In this document: positions 11,276 through 22,139 of the stretch, piece by piece
Position numbering within the stretch: position 1 is the first letter of the stretch
Layout of the letters: each line of letters opens with the position of its first letter
Assembly: GCA_022577435.1 (NCBI GenBank)
Contig: JAKOON010000008.1
Span: 2,609,501-2,673,500 of the forward strand
DNA: 64,000 nt
Direction of reading: 5' to 3'
Origin: Embiotoca jacksoni
Lineage: Eukaryota; Chordata; Actinopteri; Embiotocidae
Translations under genes and position numbers: made by a program
Notes under the pieces: model-generated
Told to the model about the DNA's origin: nothing
What the model saw: the letters and a program-made list of their open reading frames with translations, nothing else
The model's database searches: none

Positions 11276-13768
11276 AACATTGGTTTGACATCTGCAAGAA
11301 CATAAGTAGAGAATAATTAGTTAGAGAAAGGCAGAGGAAGCTGTGTTGCCTTAATAGAGTTCAGCAGTCATTATGCAGAGGTCCACTCTGATGTCCTGCA
11401 AATTGCCAATTGCTTAAGCTAAGTAATATCTACCTGAGGCAGGCAGACAGTGTTTAAAAAACATTTAAAGCAAATGACTTTGGGTGAAGGGGAGGCTATT
11501 CCTGTGCAGAGCCACCCCGACTCTCCCACTGCAATCACGCAGGAGTCGGCCCACAACAAGCATTAAGTTAGCCCCTGACATTTTCTACCTGAGGATGGAA
11601 GAAAAGGACAGTGTATTCAGAATATTCAAGCACTATGTGAAATAAATGGATGACTTATTGTTGGCATTTGCGGTTGGTTCTTGATGTTTCAAAGAGAGGA
11701 AAGTGAATCATGAACCCTCCATCAGTGTAAAAACGTCACGAGTCAGCTTTTATTTTTTCCCTTTAAAACCTTTTCCATTTTGATAAGAGAGAATACTTTG
11801 GGTAGAGCACCACTTGTAAAGGACAAAAACAGAATACACAGCAGCTGCACTGCAACAAAATGTTGAACAGCATGAAAGACACTCTTTTGTATTTACATTG
11901 GGATTAAAATATATCATTGACCCACACTTCGACATGAAAAAGAACTGTGGCGTGTTTGTCTCAACTAGCAGCACTCGTGAGGAGTTTTAGTCTGAAAAAT
12001 GTCCTCTCCACAGGACATTAAATGCTCAGTACTGTGTGTGTATGTGGGTGCGTGTCGGCCTCCTCCCACCTCACATCCTGTGAATATCATCCCAGGACGT
12101 CTTAGTAGCCATCACATGCCTCCATCACTCCAAGAAATAAAAGTCATACTTGATTTACCTGACGAGGGCTCTTTGAGCTCTCCTTGACCGTGACGGATCA
12201 GCCGCTGTGGTGAGATGCAACATTGAAATGTTTCTACCTGCCTACCCCCTTTGATAAAAAAAAAAAAAGTAACCCATCCCCCACACCGCTCCCTTTTTTG
12301 CCTGAGATCTCCTCTCTATTCGGGTGGTGTCTCTGTGTCTGGCAGTTGTTCAGCTCGGCTTGGTGCTTAATCTTATTAGAGGGCGGAAGGTGCTTCAGAA
12401 GGTGTACAGTGACACTGACAGACCCCAACCACTTACCCCCCTCCCCTCTCTGCCCTCCCCTCCCTTTTTTTTTTTTTTACTCTCGATACACACACACCAC
12501 TGCACACTTCACATATCCACACACACACGATGTACATATAACACATAGCCAATGCGCCACACAGGCAGAGTCAAGTTGACATTTCCTCAAGGTTGTGTGT
12601 AATCACTGATTACTTGCATATAGGAGAATCATTGGTGGCATGTTGCAGAAACACTTGTGATTTGTAGCAGATCAGTCATCTGTAATACAATCCAAATCTA
12701 TTACATCTGAACCCGGTGGCTCCTGGGCCTGTGACCTTGGATATATGCTTCTCCAGAGGCCCCTTTTCAAAGCAAGTACTGTTGACTTGTTGGTCATTTG
12801 ATTTGTTGGTGGCATTTGCCCTGAATGTGAATGTGGCCTCAGACGCTGCCAGTGTTTTTCAAGGTTACTGCTTTATATTTCCCTCCCAGATATAAGCCAT
12901 TTAGAGGAGGATAAGCATAATAGCGATGTCATTCCAGCCAGAGGAATACAGCACATTAGCACATTAACTATTGTCAAAGCTCAGGGCTAACAGTAATCAA
13001 TGGATGAATGAAAAGAAAGGCAAGAGGGTTGAAAATAACAACGTGTTTTGAGGAGGGCTATAAGCTGCTGATACCACCAGTGAAGGCAGGAAGGTCACGC
13101 AGCAGTGACAGTCCAGTCACATCTCTTGCCGCCCTATGGCTATTCTATGCATTTAGCCCCTGACGCTTTAATCCACCACCTTCCTATCGCTCAAGATCCA
13201 GCGATGGCTTGTCCTGCTATAATTGTGTTTTATCGATTGTGGCTTTGGTCTGATGCTGGGTTATCTCCTGTAAATGGAGCTGCACAGATACAGTGGGTTT
13301 ACCTGTATAAATATTTCAATAATAATACAAAAAAAGCTGTGGGTATTACATCCCCCCCACCCCCTTCAGTGCCAGCGCTATTGATGGTGCCACCTTGCAG
13401 GCTATTGTGGACCCACATTAATGTTCCAGTTCAGAAGAGTCTGGCTCCAGTTGAGCTGAAGAGACAAATTACAGCAGCTTAGCGTTGATGTGTTATTGAA
13501 TTTTTCTTTAAATATATTTCATATACCAGGTTTCAGTGCTTAAATGACAGACAGACAGGCTGCGACGCTAATTCTGGCGCCAAGTACAAAGGTCCTAAAA
13601 AGGGATAATGTGATGAAATCTGTTTCCAAAGAGGTCTGAATTTAATGGCGCGGTCCCTCCAGGTTTGTAAGAGAGGCCGGCTGCCTTTGAACTACAAGTC
13701 CTCTGTTCCCCGACTGACCGTCAGGATGGACAACAAGGCGAATCATCCTCCACTCGTCCTTTCCAGAC
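11276..13768. other. No gene seen; low-complexity runs
   Basis: Unique sequence with an A12 run near 12257-12268, a T-run near 12465-12479 and scattered CA-rich sequence at 12487-12531. The composition from about 12640 to 13500 is more balanced than in the flanks and could include conserved non-coding DNA. I see no exon. Confidence 0.5.
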
Positions 13769-14260
13769 ATGAATTATAAACATTTATCTCTCCTCTGCTA
13801 CCCCTCCACCATCCCCGTCCTTTTCTCTTTTTTACACCTTTTATTTCCCTTGAGTCCATCTCTTTTTTGGTCTTTAAAGCCTTTGGGTGAGGTGGCGTGT
13901 GCTGCTGCTTGTATACGTGCGAGGCCTTCTCGAGTCTGTCAGCCCGTTCGCAGCACAGGGGGCTTTTTGAATGAAATCAAGCGAGGAGCCCCCTTTCGCC
14001 AGGTCCCTCGATTGCTTTTGAACGCCAAGCCACCCACGGTACTCTCCTCAGCCTCCTCCAGTTGCTATCTACATCTCCAGGGCATCTACAAAGTGCCCTC
14101 TGCCCAGCGGGAGCGACGGAGAGTAATAGGAAAACAGCTTAAGAAGCAGGTGCTCAGGAGCTTTCATCTTTGTTTCAGTGTGAGCGTCTGCGCTGATGTC
14201 TCAGGTGATGTGTCAACAATGAAGCGAATAGACTGCGGTGACATCGCAGATCATTCATAA
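13769..14260 (+). other. 163-codon open frame, probably not a gene
   Basis: The longest plus-strand frame outside mobile elements and microsatellites, apart from the shadow over the Myb/SANT relic. The product has a hydrophobic start, then a basic region (about residues 105-125, with QRERRRVIGKQLKKQ). I recognise no family. A pyrimidine-rich start explains the hydrophobic segment, and the local GC content explains the lack of stops. A perfect 7-base inverted repeat (GGGGGCT at 13958-13964, AGCCCCC at 13987-13993) lies inside it. I lean to chance. Confidence 0.15.
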
Positions 14261-16012
14261 TGAATTGCGGTTTGGGCTCTCAGATGCCGAGTGGACGTCC
14301 AGTCAACAACTATGAAGGATTTGCCCCAGATACTCCCTCAACCACAAACATATTGACCTAACTGGCCTTCCAGCTGCTGCTACCTTACCCACCCAGAAAC
14401 ACCTCCTTACTGTCTCTTCTACACACTTACCCATCTTTGAAGAAAACACAGCAGTGCACTGAGTTGTATTCATCAATTAAACATGCTCATTCTGGTACAC
14501 GACAAAGTCTTTTCCAACAGAATAACATCTTTGCTCCTTGATACATGGCTAATGTTTTGTAGGTATTAAATCGTTGTCTCCCTCACAAGGTGTGTGTGTT
14601 GTTGTTTCTGCCTTGTGCCATCTTTGTTTTTCTTTGTCTTTCCACACCTTTGTTTTCTTCCTTTTGCCTACATGATGCAAGTATTTCTACGCTGGTGAGT
14701 TATCCAGGCACATGACACGCGAACAATTGCTGTCAAATATGGCTTCATTAGGTTTGGTTTGGTTGTGTCGTGTTCCGCCCTCTTCCTGCGGGTGGCTCAT
14801 TTTGATGAGAGAATAAAATCTGTCCCGCTCGGACGGAGGTGAAGCTGCACCGTGGGACACGCTGGGCTCGGGTCAGGCTGCGTGGTCAGGAGGAAAAGTG
14901 GTGCAGTTGCATAAATTAACACCTAAGCCCCGAGAGGCTGGGATGCACCGTGCCCTGCTGCATTCTGGGGGAAGAAAGCGAGGTTAGCATCTGGATGCAC
15001 AGCACCTGGCCATTAAAAACACTGGGACAACACAGCAGTGTTTACGGGAATACGTGTGTGTGAGGACGCAGGCAACATCTCTGTCACCTTTCTCTGAGAG
15101 AAGCACTCAAACTTGGCCTCATACAGACGTCCCGCTGTGTTTGTTTGTCTGCTCGTTATTTTTCTTTTTCTTTATTACCTTCCTTTATGCATCTCCCAGA
15201 AAAATCTTCCATTACGCTCATTTTGATGCAGCCGACTCGCCCGAATCCTTTCAATGTGGATAATGTTACTCAGGGGTTCCCTTGTATCGACACATGCTGC
15301 TGGATAGAATTGGTGTCTGGCTAATAGACTATAGGAGTTAACATGGGGTAGGCCCTGTTGTTATCGAGTGTTTCATATTGGTAGGAGTAAGTGCTGTAGG
15401 AAGTAATAGACTTGGTGGTTGCTATTGGTCCCCGGGGCTGCAGGAGGCAATCATCTAACTAAATGAGAGTGAGACACGGAGATAGAGAGAGACGGGCTTC
15501 CCTCTGGAAAGACTATTGATGGCTGACAAATCACTGCTTTTGATGTACATTTCAAAGTGTGCCCTAACATCTACATTCTTTTATTTATTCACAGAGTTAT
15601 TTATTTATTTTGCTGCATGGAGCCATAGTTTTTACTACAGGTTTGGATTATGATCAGAGCTTGTCGAATCAAACTGAACCCCAGGCCGTGAGGCAGAGTG
15701 CACCCGCTTGGCCTTGTCATTAGGCAGGAATGTTTAGCGGGAGCACGCTTGAGAACTAATTATCAAGCTGTCTCGCTCATGTGCACTCCTCCCCCACCCC
15801 ACTCACCAAGGAAATGAGGAGCCACGAGCAAAGTGCGTGTGGATGGGAGAGACAGCGGGGCTAAAGGGGGACAGGAGTGAAGTCATCTTGACATGATAAA
15901 CACAGAGAGAGCTGAATTTATCAGACACGACAGGACTGTGTTGTAAATTGCAACAGGCCCATTTACATCAAGTGATTGAAGAAGGTGTCCTTCCCACACA
16001 CACACACGCAGT

Positions 16013-16014
<2 letters not shown>
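14261..16014. other. No gene seen
   Basis: Unique sequence of moderate GC content. A short TTTATT-rich tract lies at 15578-15612. From about 14750 to 15040 and from 15640 to 15900 the sequence is fairly GC-rich, with no open frame of note. Confidence 0.5.

Positions 16015-16063
<49 letters not shown>
16015..16063. repeat. (GT)24 microsatellite next to a short (CA) tract
   Basis: Uninterrupted GT repeats. A (CA)6 tract at 15994-16007 faces it across a few bases, so the two could pair as a hairpin. Confidence 0.97.
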
Positions 16064-16064
<1 letters not shown>

Positions 16065-16108
16065 TGGACCGGCATTACTGACCTTAGGCTCTCTCGGACA
16101 ATTGATGC

Positions 16109-16534
16109 TTAAGATTCACGCCTAAAATAGAACAGAATACAGAATACAGTTTTCTGTGTTTGGAATCCATCTTGGATTTCGATGTGCTTTGTAATTTGCA
16201 GCATGTTCTTGTACTCGCTTCTGTTTTCTATGATCTGTTGCAAGTGCGTAGGTTTGATCTCAACATTGGTGGGGACGCAACAACCCAACCCTGTTCTCAA
16301 CCTGAAACCCTGAAGGTCCAGCTGCTGCTCCCTCAACCTGCCCTTCAGCATCTTCACTTCATTTCTGAATTTCCTACGTGTAATAAAATGATGTGTTGAT
16401 GATTGAGATTCATACATATGGTTAAACTTGGGGTTTGAGGGCAATTCTAGATATTGATTGAATAGCATCTTATGATCTTGTTCTGATGCAAGATTCTTTA
16501 CAAAATAAACTTGACCAAATATGTTGTCTTCCAA
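16109..16534 (-). other. 141-codon open frame, unknown
   Basis: A minus-strand frame whose middle (EVKMLKGRLREQQLDLQG) looks like a short amphipathic or coiled-coil helix, followed by hydrophilic sequence. No family is recognised. Its 3' end runs into a GAATACA-type simple sequence shared with 17513-17534. There is no upstream promoter or splice evidence, and frames of this length occur by chance in a 64 kb window. Confidence 0.15.
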
Positions 16535-17718
16535 GGTTTATATTTGCTGAACATCTTAAGAGTAACTTTAGTGCTGATTCCTCCTTATAATCCCAAACCC
16601 GTAATTCATAATTCTCACCTGAATACTTGAAGATGCATCTGTTTCCTCAACAGCCGGCTCTATACTTTGTTAGCCTGCTGCTGTTCACTGTACGAAATAA
16701 TGCATTAATTGTGTCAATTTCATGGGATGTTTAGACTGAAGTTCAGTTCAAAACTTGATATATATTCTACCCATTTTATTTTTACTCTTCCCAGTACCTT
16801 GACTCTGTAATCTTCAGATGACAGAAGCCAGGCCTAGCTCGCTAGTTAACATGGTTAACTTACATCAGTTGACATTATTTTCCGCAGCAGTTATTTCTAC
16901 TTTTTACTAGCGCTCTGGGTGGTGAAAAAGCTCCTGCTGTCCCTTCTCTTTTTTGATGGTGACGTGAAGTCTACAAAGTACAAAACGTGTCGGCCTCGAC
17001 AACATTCCATTACGTGTGCAATGCAGGCAACAGAAGAGTTATTGAGAAATTCCATTTTTACCCACATTTGAGGTTTGGACTGATAGCCGTGATAAACTGT
17101 CAGCAGCACACTGATCAGCTCTGCCAGTAAGAACGATATTTGCACAAGTCATGACGCGAGTCTTCAGATAACTGGCTCAAAGGGAAGGCCCTTTGGGCCA
17201 ATCAAATGCTAGCGTGCCTAAATCAGTCGTCTACGAGATGTAGCCACTGGGGAAGCACATAGAAATGATCTCATATGACATCATTCTAAAGATATAGTTC
17301 ACTCAGATATTGACAGGGACTTTTATGTCCTCTCAAAACATTGGTACAGGCATGTCCCTATTGTCCATATGCAAACCTATGCCCTCACTTTGCTCCGAAT
17401 CATTATCCTGTATGTGTTGTCAAATTAATGATGTTCTCTTACTTCTTATGTTGTCAATGTGCATGTGTTTTCTGTAGTTAGAGTGTGTTGTGCTCTCAAG
17501 GCTATTATGGAAAATAAAATAGAACAGAATACAATCGAATACAATACAATACAGTAGAATGGAATTAGGGTGTTTTAGTTAAGAAAATCTATGTTCTTTG
17601 CAATACTTAACTAAACAGCCCAACAGCAGTCTAAGTCTTGGGGGATAAGTGCTGCACTCACATTGAACATTCCACAAGAGTAATGTGAATTGATTAAATC
17701 CCCAACGATTCCCCAGCA
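16535..17718. other. No gene seen; AATACA-rich tract
   Basis: Unique DNA ending in an imperfect (AATACA)n-type tract at about 17513-17560. This tract shares AATAGAACAGAATACA with 16126-16141. Confidence 0.5.
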
Positions 17719-17719
17719 T

Positions 17720-17811
<92 letters not shown>
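17719..17811. repeat. (GT)46 microsatellite
   Basis: About 93 bases of uninterrupted GT, among the longest arrays in the window. Frames through it encode His-Thr repeats only. Confidence 0.98.
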
Positions 17812-17815
<4 letters not shown>

Positions 17816-19194
17816 CACTCTTGCTATAAGCAAATGCCCTGATCCATGAGAGAGCGGAGTGAGAGTTGGTGCAGTTAAAAAAAGAAAGAAAAAAAAAGCC
17901 AGCGTCCTTGTGGATAAAGAGCCATCGCTGAATATCACATGGCCAGATATTATTCCCCAGACCATTTATTACCCTGTCCGCTTTCCATCTCATCTATTAT
18001 TCATTACACAATCATTTAGCTAAGTGCAGTGATTACTCAAATGTTTAATGCTGCCATAATCAATATTGGCCTGAGCTTTTCAGGTGGACACAGTTTTTCT
18101 AGCATCAAAGTCCCATCACCTATTGAGTCGATCAGGTTAAATTGCACATGGTTACAGTAATCGCCCCCATTAAAAAAGGCCCTTTTATCAATGGCAGTGG
18201 AGACATGTGTTATGATAATTGTTAATTTCTGCCTTTGCCACTCAGGTTATCAGTCAAGAGTCAATGTTCACACTTTTCTATGAGAGCAGTGCAACAGAAT
18301 AATGGTCTGTTCGAAAGTTGGCTGGCTAATTCGCCCCTCTCAACTCTATTCATAAAAGCCAAGTCCGTCAAAAAAGAGAAATTTGCTCATAAAAAAAGAA
18401 TTCTGCACTCCTACATAATGACATAATGAACACTGTGGTCGCCTTATTAAAGGGATTCTTCATGTTAGCGATGACTGTGTTGAGAAGAGGTCTATCAAAA
18501 AGATGTAAAGTGAGTTATCTTGACGCACCAACCCACGTACCACCTGCTCGACCATCCATCCTCCCTCCAAGAATTTAAAACAATCAAATCAGATAGCAAC
18601 TGCAAGACACAGCTGGAGTGCGACATTCACATTCATACTTTGTTCATGTCCATACGGATGCCACAAACATGCACAAGCCACTTGTTTTTTGTGTCGGTTT
18701 CACAGCCTGGCTTATAGCGCTTTAATCATAGCATCCATATGTAAGCAGTGGTGGGATTTTATTGCATAATCCAGCCTCACTGAAGAAGCCCAGTCTGAGG
18801 AATGAAATACGGCTTAATGTCTCTGTCCCCGTGTTCACTGGTGGTGTGGATTTATCGCACAGGATTGAAACTTCTCTCCACACCCTCTCTTAAGGCTTTG
18901 CCATGTGCCACAAGTGTTGAAGCCAAACATGATGACAAAAGGGAAATAATGTTCATCATAATCAGTTGAACTTTGACGTTTGAAGTGTTGCGTTTTCTGA
19001 AACTGTTAGAAAGTTATTCAGTTAGTGCACTGTGACAGGAGCATGAAGTGTTGACATCAAAAGGTTAAGATGTGCAAAGGAAAAGTTTTTGTTCCTGTTT
19101 GCAACAAACGGAGCGCAGCATAGTAATGTACATGGAGCAGGAGGAAGCAACAGCTTTTGGGAGTATGTATTCTGAGTTACATCAGTTTGTGCGG
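17812..19194. other. No gene; possible conserved non-coding DNA
   Basis: No coding signal. The part from about 17940 to 18430 is free of repeats, has balanced composition and carries many ATTA, TAAT and GATAA-like words, the texture of developmental enhancers. This is an impression, not evidence of function. Confidence 0.4.
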
Positions 19195-19460
19195 GATTGG
19201 GTTGCGGTGGCAGCAAGTCCAGCAAGCAGCGTTTCCCAGCTCATCCTGGGGGATCTCAGGGCATTCCCATGCCATACGAGGTATATACAATCTCTCCAGT
19301 GTGTTCTGGGTCTACTGCCTCTCCTCCCAGTTCAAGGCGCCCCGGAGGCATCCTGATGAGATGCCCGAGCCACCTCAGCTGACTCCTTTAGTAGTAGCGG
19401 CTCTATTCCAAGCTCCTTCTGGATGTCGGAGCTCTTTACCCTATTTCTAAGGCAGTTTAC
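19195..19460 (-). mobile_element. 3'-end fragment of a non-LTR retrotransposon
   Basis: On the minus strand the sequence runs through TAGGGTAAAGAGCTCCGACA, then GAGGTGGCTCGGGCATCT, then GGATGCCTCCGGGGCGCC, and continues to a GATCCCCCAGGATGAGCTGG-type block and CTGCTGCCACCGCAACC. This order is that of the C-terminal coding end and 3' end of a common fish LINE whose typical tail reads LLPPRP. Frames are broken. It is 5' truncated, as most LINE copies are. The clade (RTE-like or another) is not certain. Confidence 0.7.
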
Positions 19461-20091
19461 ATTAACATCGATGTGGCCCGTGTTTTTGCGACCACTGGTA
19501 TGTGTGCATTGGTTTGATCATGGACCTGAAACTTGAGGTCACATAAAAATTTGCTTTACCCTGCTTTGTGTGCATCACTACTGGGCTCCATTCGTGCACA
19601 ACGGGAACTGTCTCTTAACCTTTTGATTGCAAACCAAATGCAAATATTCTAGGCTCGTTCATATTTGTGTAATTTCTCGAACTGATCTTTTCTTGACAGG
19701 GAGATTGGGCATTTTGGATGTTCAGAACAAACGCTTACGTCTGGTATGATTACAGAGACTAATTCTGAGACACTGGGTTGGTTTTGCTCTTTGGTGGTCT
19801 GTCTCTACATCCAATCCTTAGAGCTGTTGAAAAGATCAGCAGCTAGGTCACAATTGGGGCTTCTCTTATTTTTTGAAGGGAAGGGCAGGTAGGGGAGGTT
19901 ATATCTACCATTATAATAAATAGATATTATCACAAACAGAAATTCAAAGGTTATTATGTGACTTATCTGAACGCTACTGCTGACTTGTTCGCTGCTCACC
20001 TTTTCTCTTTTTAAATTTATTGCAGTTCACCTCATGGCTGTTGTTGGCCCTGGTGGTGGAAAAACACAAACATGGGTACTTCAATCTGCAT

Positions 20092-20095
<4 letters not shown>
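19461..20095. other. No gene seen
   Basis: Unique AT-rich DNA between the LINE fragment and an (AC) array. Short frames lack motifs. Confidence 0.5.

Positions 20096-20167
<72 letters not shown>
20096..20167. repeat. (AC)36 microsatellite
   Basis: Seventy-two bases of uninterrupted AC. Confidence 0.98.
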
Positions 20168-20170
<3 letters not shown>

Positions 20171-20550
20171 TTATACAATGATGCAGAGTTTATCCACTAC
20201 AATATGAGCACGAGTCACCTCTGGATCTGTCCGATCTCCTCTTCCCTCCCTACATTGATGCTTTATTTCTTCTCTGTGGCATATTTCTCTCCCTCTTTCT
20301 TCTCCTTGCCCTTTATCTTCTGCTCCCATCCTGTGGTCTTTGTTTATTTGCCTGTGTCATTTTCTGTCGCCCCTCTTTGCTCCTTTATTGTGATATTAAA
20401 ATCGTACCTTCTTCCTTCCATTTGCTTTTTATATTTTGGGGTTTCCATTTCTTCCATTTTCTCTCCTTGTCTTTGTAACAAATTGCCCTATTTGGTGCTA
20501 CCCTTCCTTCCTTCTTTGAGGGTGGAATCATGAGGTTGTTTCTCCTTGGC
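20168..20550. other. Pyrimidine-rich tract
   Basis: From about 20219 to 20520 the plus strand is strongly rich in T and C, giving a long hydrophobic open frame (20072-20533) that is a composition effect. No gene is inferred. Confidence 0.6.
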
Positions 20551-20790
20551 TTAGCTTGGGAAACTGGTCACTGACCAGCTCAGGATCAATCGTACTGAGG
20601 TCTTTTCCACTGAAAGAAGTGCCAAATGGGTGAGCCTCTCCTGGCCCATTGTTTGCCTTAGCCATGTATGTAGACGACGTTGTGTGCTGAATGATTTCTC
20701 AGAATTGAAGCTACTTACAGGTATTGTTAAGGCAGCTTGAAAAACTGGGTCAAAACTGGGAGCATGTCCGGGTCGAACAGTTGTGAACAC
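20551..20790 (-). pseudogene. hAT transposase C-terminal (dimerisation) domain fragment
   Basis: An 80-codon minus-strand frame whose middle reads LTIPVSSFNSEKSF and TWLRQTMGQERL, followed by HLALLSVEK. This is the hallmark of the C-terminal dimerisation region of hAT transposases, where families show IPVSSASCERSFS, then LR-TMGQ-RL and LALL or LAML. The rest of the protein (BED zinc finger, catalytic RNase H-like fold) is not visible on either side, and no terminal inverted repeats or 8-base target duplication can be recognised. It is a small relic. A domesticated hAT-derived exon is possible but unsupported. Confidence 0.8.
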
Positions 20791-21594
20791 TACACGTCAG
20801 GAATGGTGCCATTTTTAATTTGTTTTAAAACAAGCATTGGAAGAAGGTTCACAGCTTCAGAGAAAAGGGTCCAACTGCTTTAAAAGGTTCACCGGTTGTG
20901 AAACGTTCCTCTGATGTTTCCCAAACAGTACTCAAGAACAACAAAATGTAGTACCTTTGCATATAGTGTATGCCAACCATTAAATCAGTGGATATATTGT
21001 ACATCTGGGTCGACGTGTTTAGGTCCACTATCTAATAATCCTGAGTCCTATTTTGTGTGTTCATCGCCATAGTGACCTTGCAGACTCATCTGCAATGTAA
21101 AAACTGAGGTAGAACAAGAAACACACCGACTCTCAACATTGATGTGATTGTATTTGAGACACTGAAATTACTTTCATCACCCATATTATGTGCATAATAT
21201 GTCTGAGGCATGCAGCCAGTGCCTATTATCATTGAATAAAAACATATAATTTCTCATGCTGTGTGTTTATGACCATTAAGACACAAATTCTAAGCGCCAT
21301 TATTATCATACAATATACAAAGAAAATCCCAGATGATATGCCATTTCATAAGGTCAATATGATCATATAAACATATATTTCAAGTTTCTCACAAACACAC
21401 ACACACACACAAATACCATTTTCTATGATGGATCCTGGCTCAGCTGGCTGCAACCGCTCATCAATACCATCACCACCTGCACTGAATGTGCTGTTTGTGG
21501 TCCCTGGGTTCATGTACCTATTAATATTACATATGTGACAAAGGAGAAAACAACTTTGTTTTCTTTTCTTTTTTTATCTTTATATAGTGAATTA

Positions 21595-21597
<3 letters not shown>
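20791..21597. other. No gene seen
   Basis: AT-rich unique sequence with a short (AC)9 tract at 21394-21411. Confidence 0.5.

Positions 21598-21632
<35 letters not shown>
21598..21632. repeat. Poly(T) run, 35 bases
   Basis: Thirty-five consecutive T. On the minus strand this is a poly(A) run, as might be left by a retrotransposed sequence, but nothing recognisable lies beside it. Confidence 0.95.
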
Positions 21633-21914
21633 CCCAAGTGTGCTTTGGCAATACTGTTTCTTATTATGGTCATGTCAAAAAAGCAAGCCTGTTTGAACTG
21701 AAGACAACTGAGAGAGATGGATACATGGCTTTGACTTGGCCATCAGTTCACCAAAGGCTAATTATTGGTGTAAGGGCTACCAAGCAAGGTTGTTGTATAG
21801 TCACGTAAGTAAAGGTTTTTTGGGTATCGACACAAAAATCGATGCATTGTGTTAAACTCATGCTCATGCTTGAGTTTTCTTCAAGGGCCAAGAGGGCTGG
21901 TTTGTTTTTTAAAA

Positions 21915-22103
21915 CTAGAGCTTTTCATCTTGATCTACGCTTCTTCCAACTTTGTGTGTACCACGCAGAAACTTGATAACTTCCTTTAGAGTTTGCAAGT
22001 CAAGCTCCACTCCAAAACCAGCCAAAACACCTTCCTTTTCTGTCTTAAAAATGATGGGACCACACGACTCTGCTCCAGGTGTCTGCCACCCTATTGAGAA
22101 CAT
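21915..22103 (-). other. Unidentified coding-like open frame
   Basis: The 62-codon product contains GWQTPGAESCGPIIFKTEKE and AGFGVELDLQTLKEVIKFLR, with the composition of a globular protein and a helical end. On the minus strand it is preceded by TTCTCAATAG just before GGTGGCAG, which resembles a splice acceptor, and it ends in a natural stop. I cannot name a family. It sits immediately upstream of a LINE relic on the other strand. It could be a terminal exon of an unseen gene, a processed fragment, or chance. Confidence 0.25.
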
Positions 22104-22139
22104 GTGAAGATAAACTGATACCTGCTGGTACCTGTTATT

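Noticed and set aside
12223..12579. 118-codon plus-strand frame
   Set aside because: Runs through A, T and C homopolymer-rich sequence; Lys, Phe and Pro runs reflect composition only.
20072..20533. 153-codon hydrophobic frame resembling a membrane protein
   Set aside because: It starts in an AC array and the rest is a pyrimidine-rich tract, which always translates as Leu, Phe, Ser and Pro.
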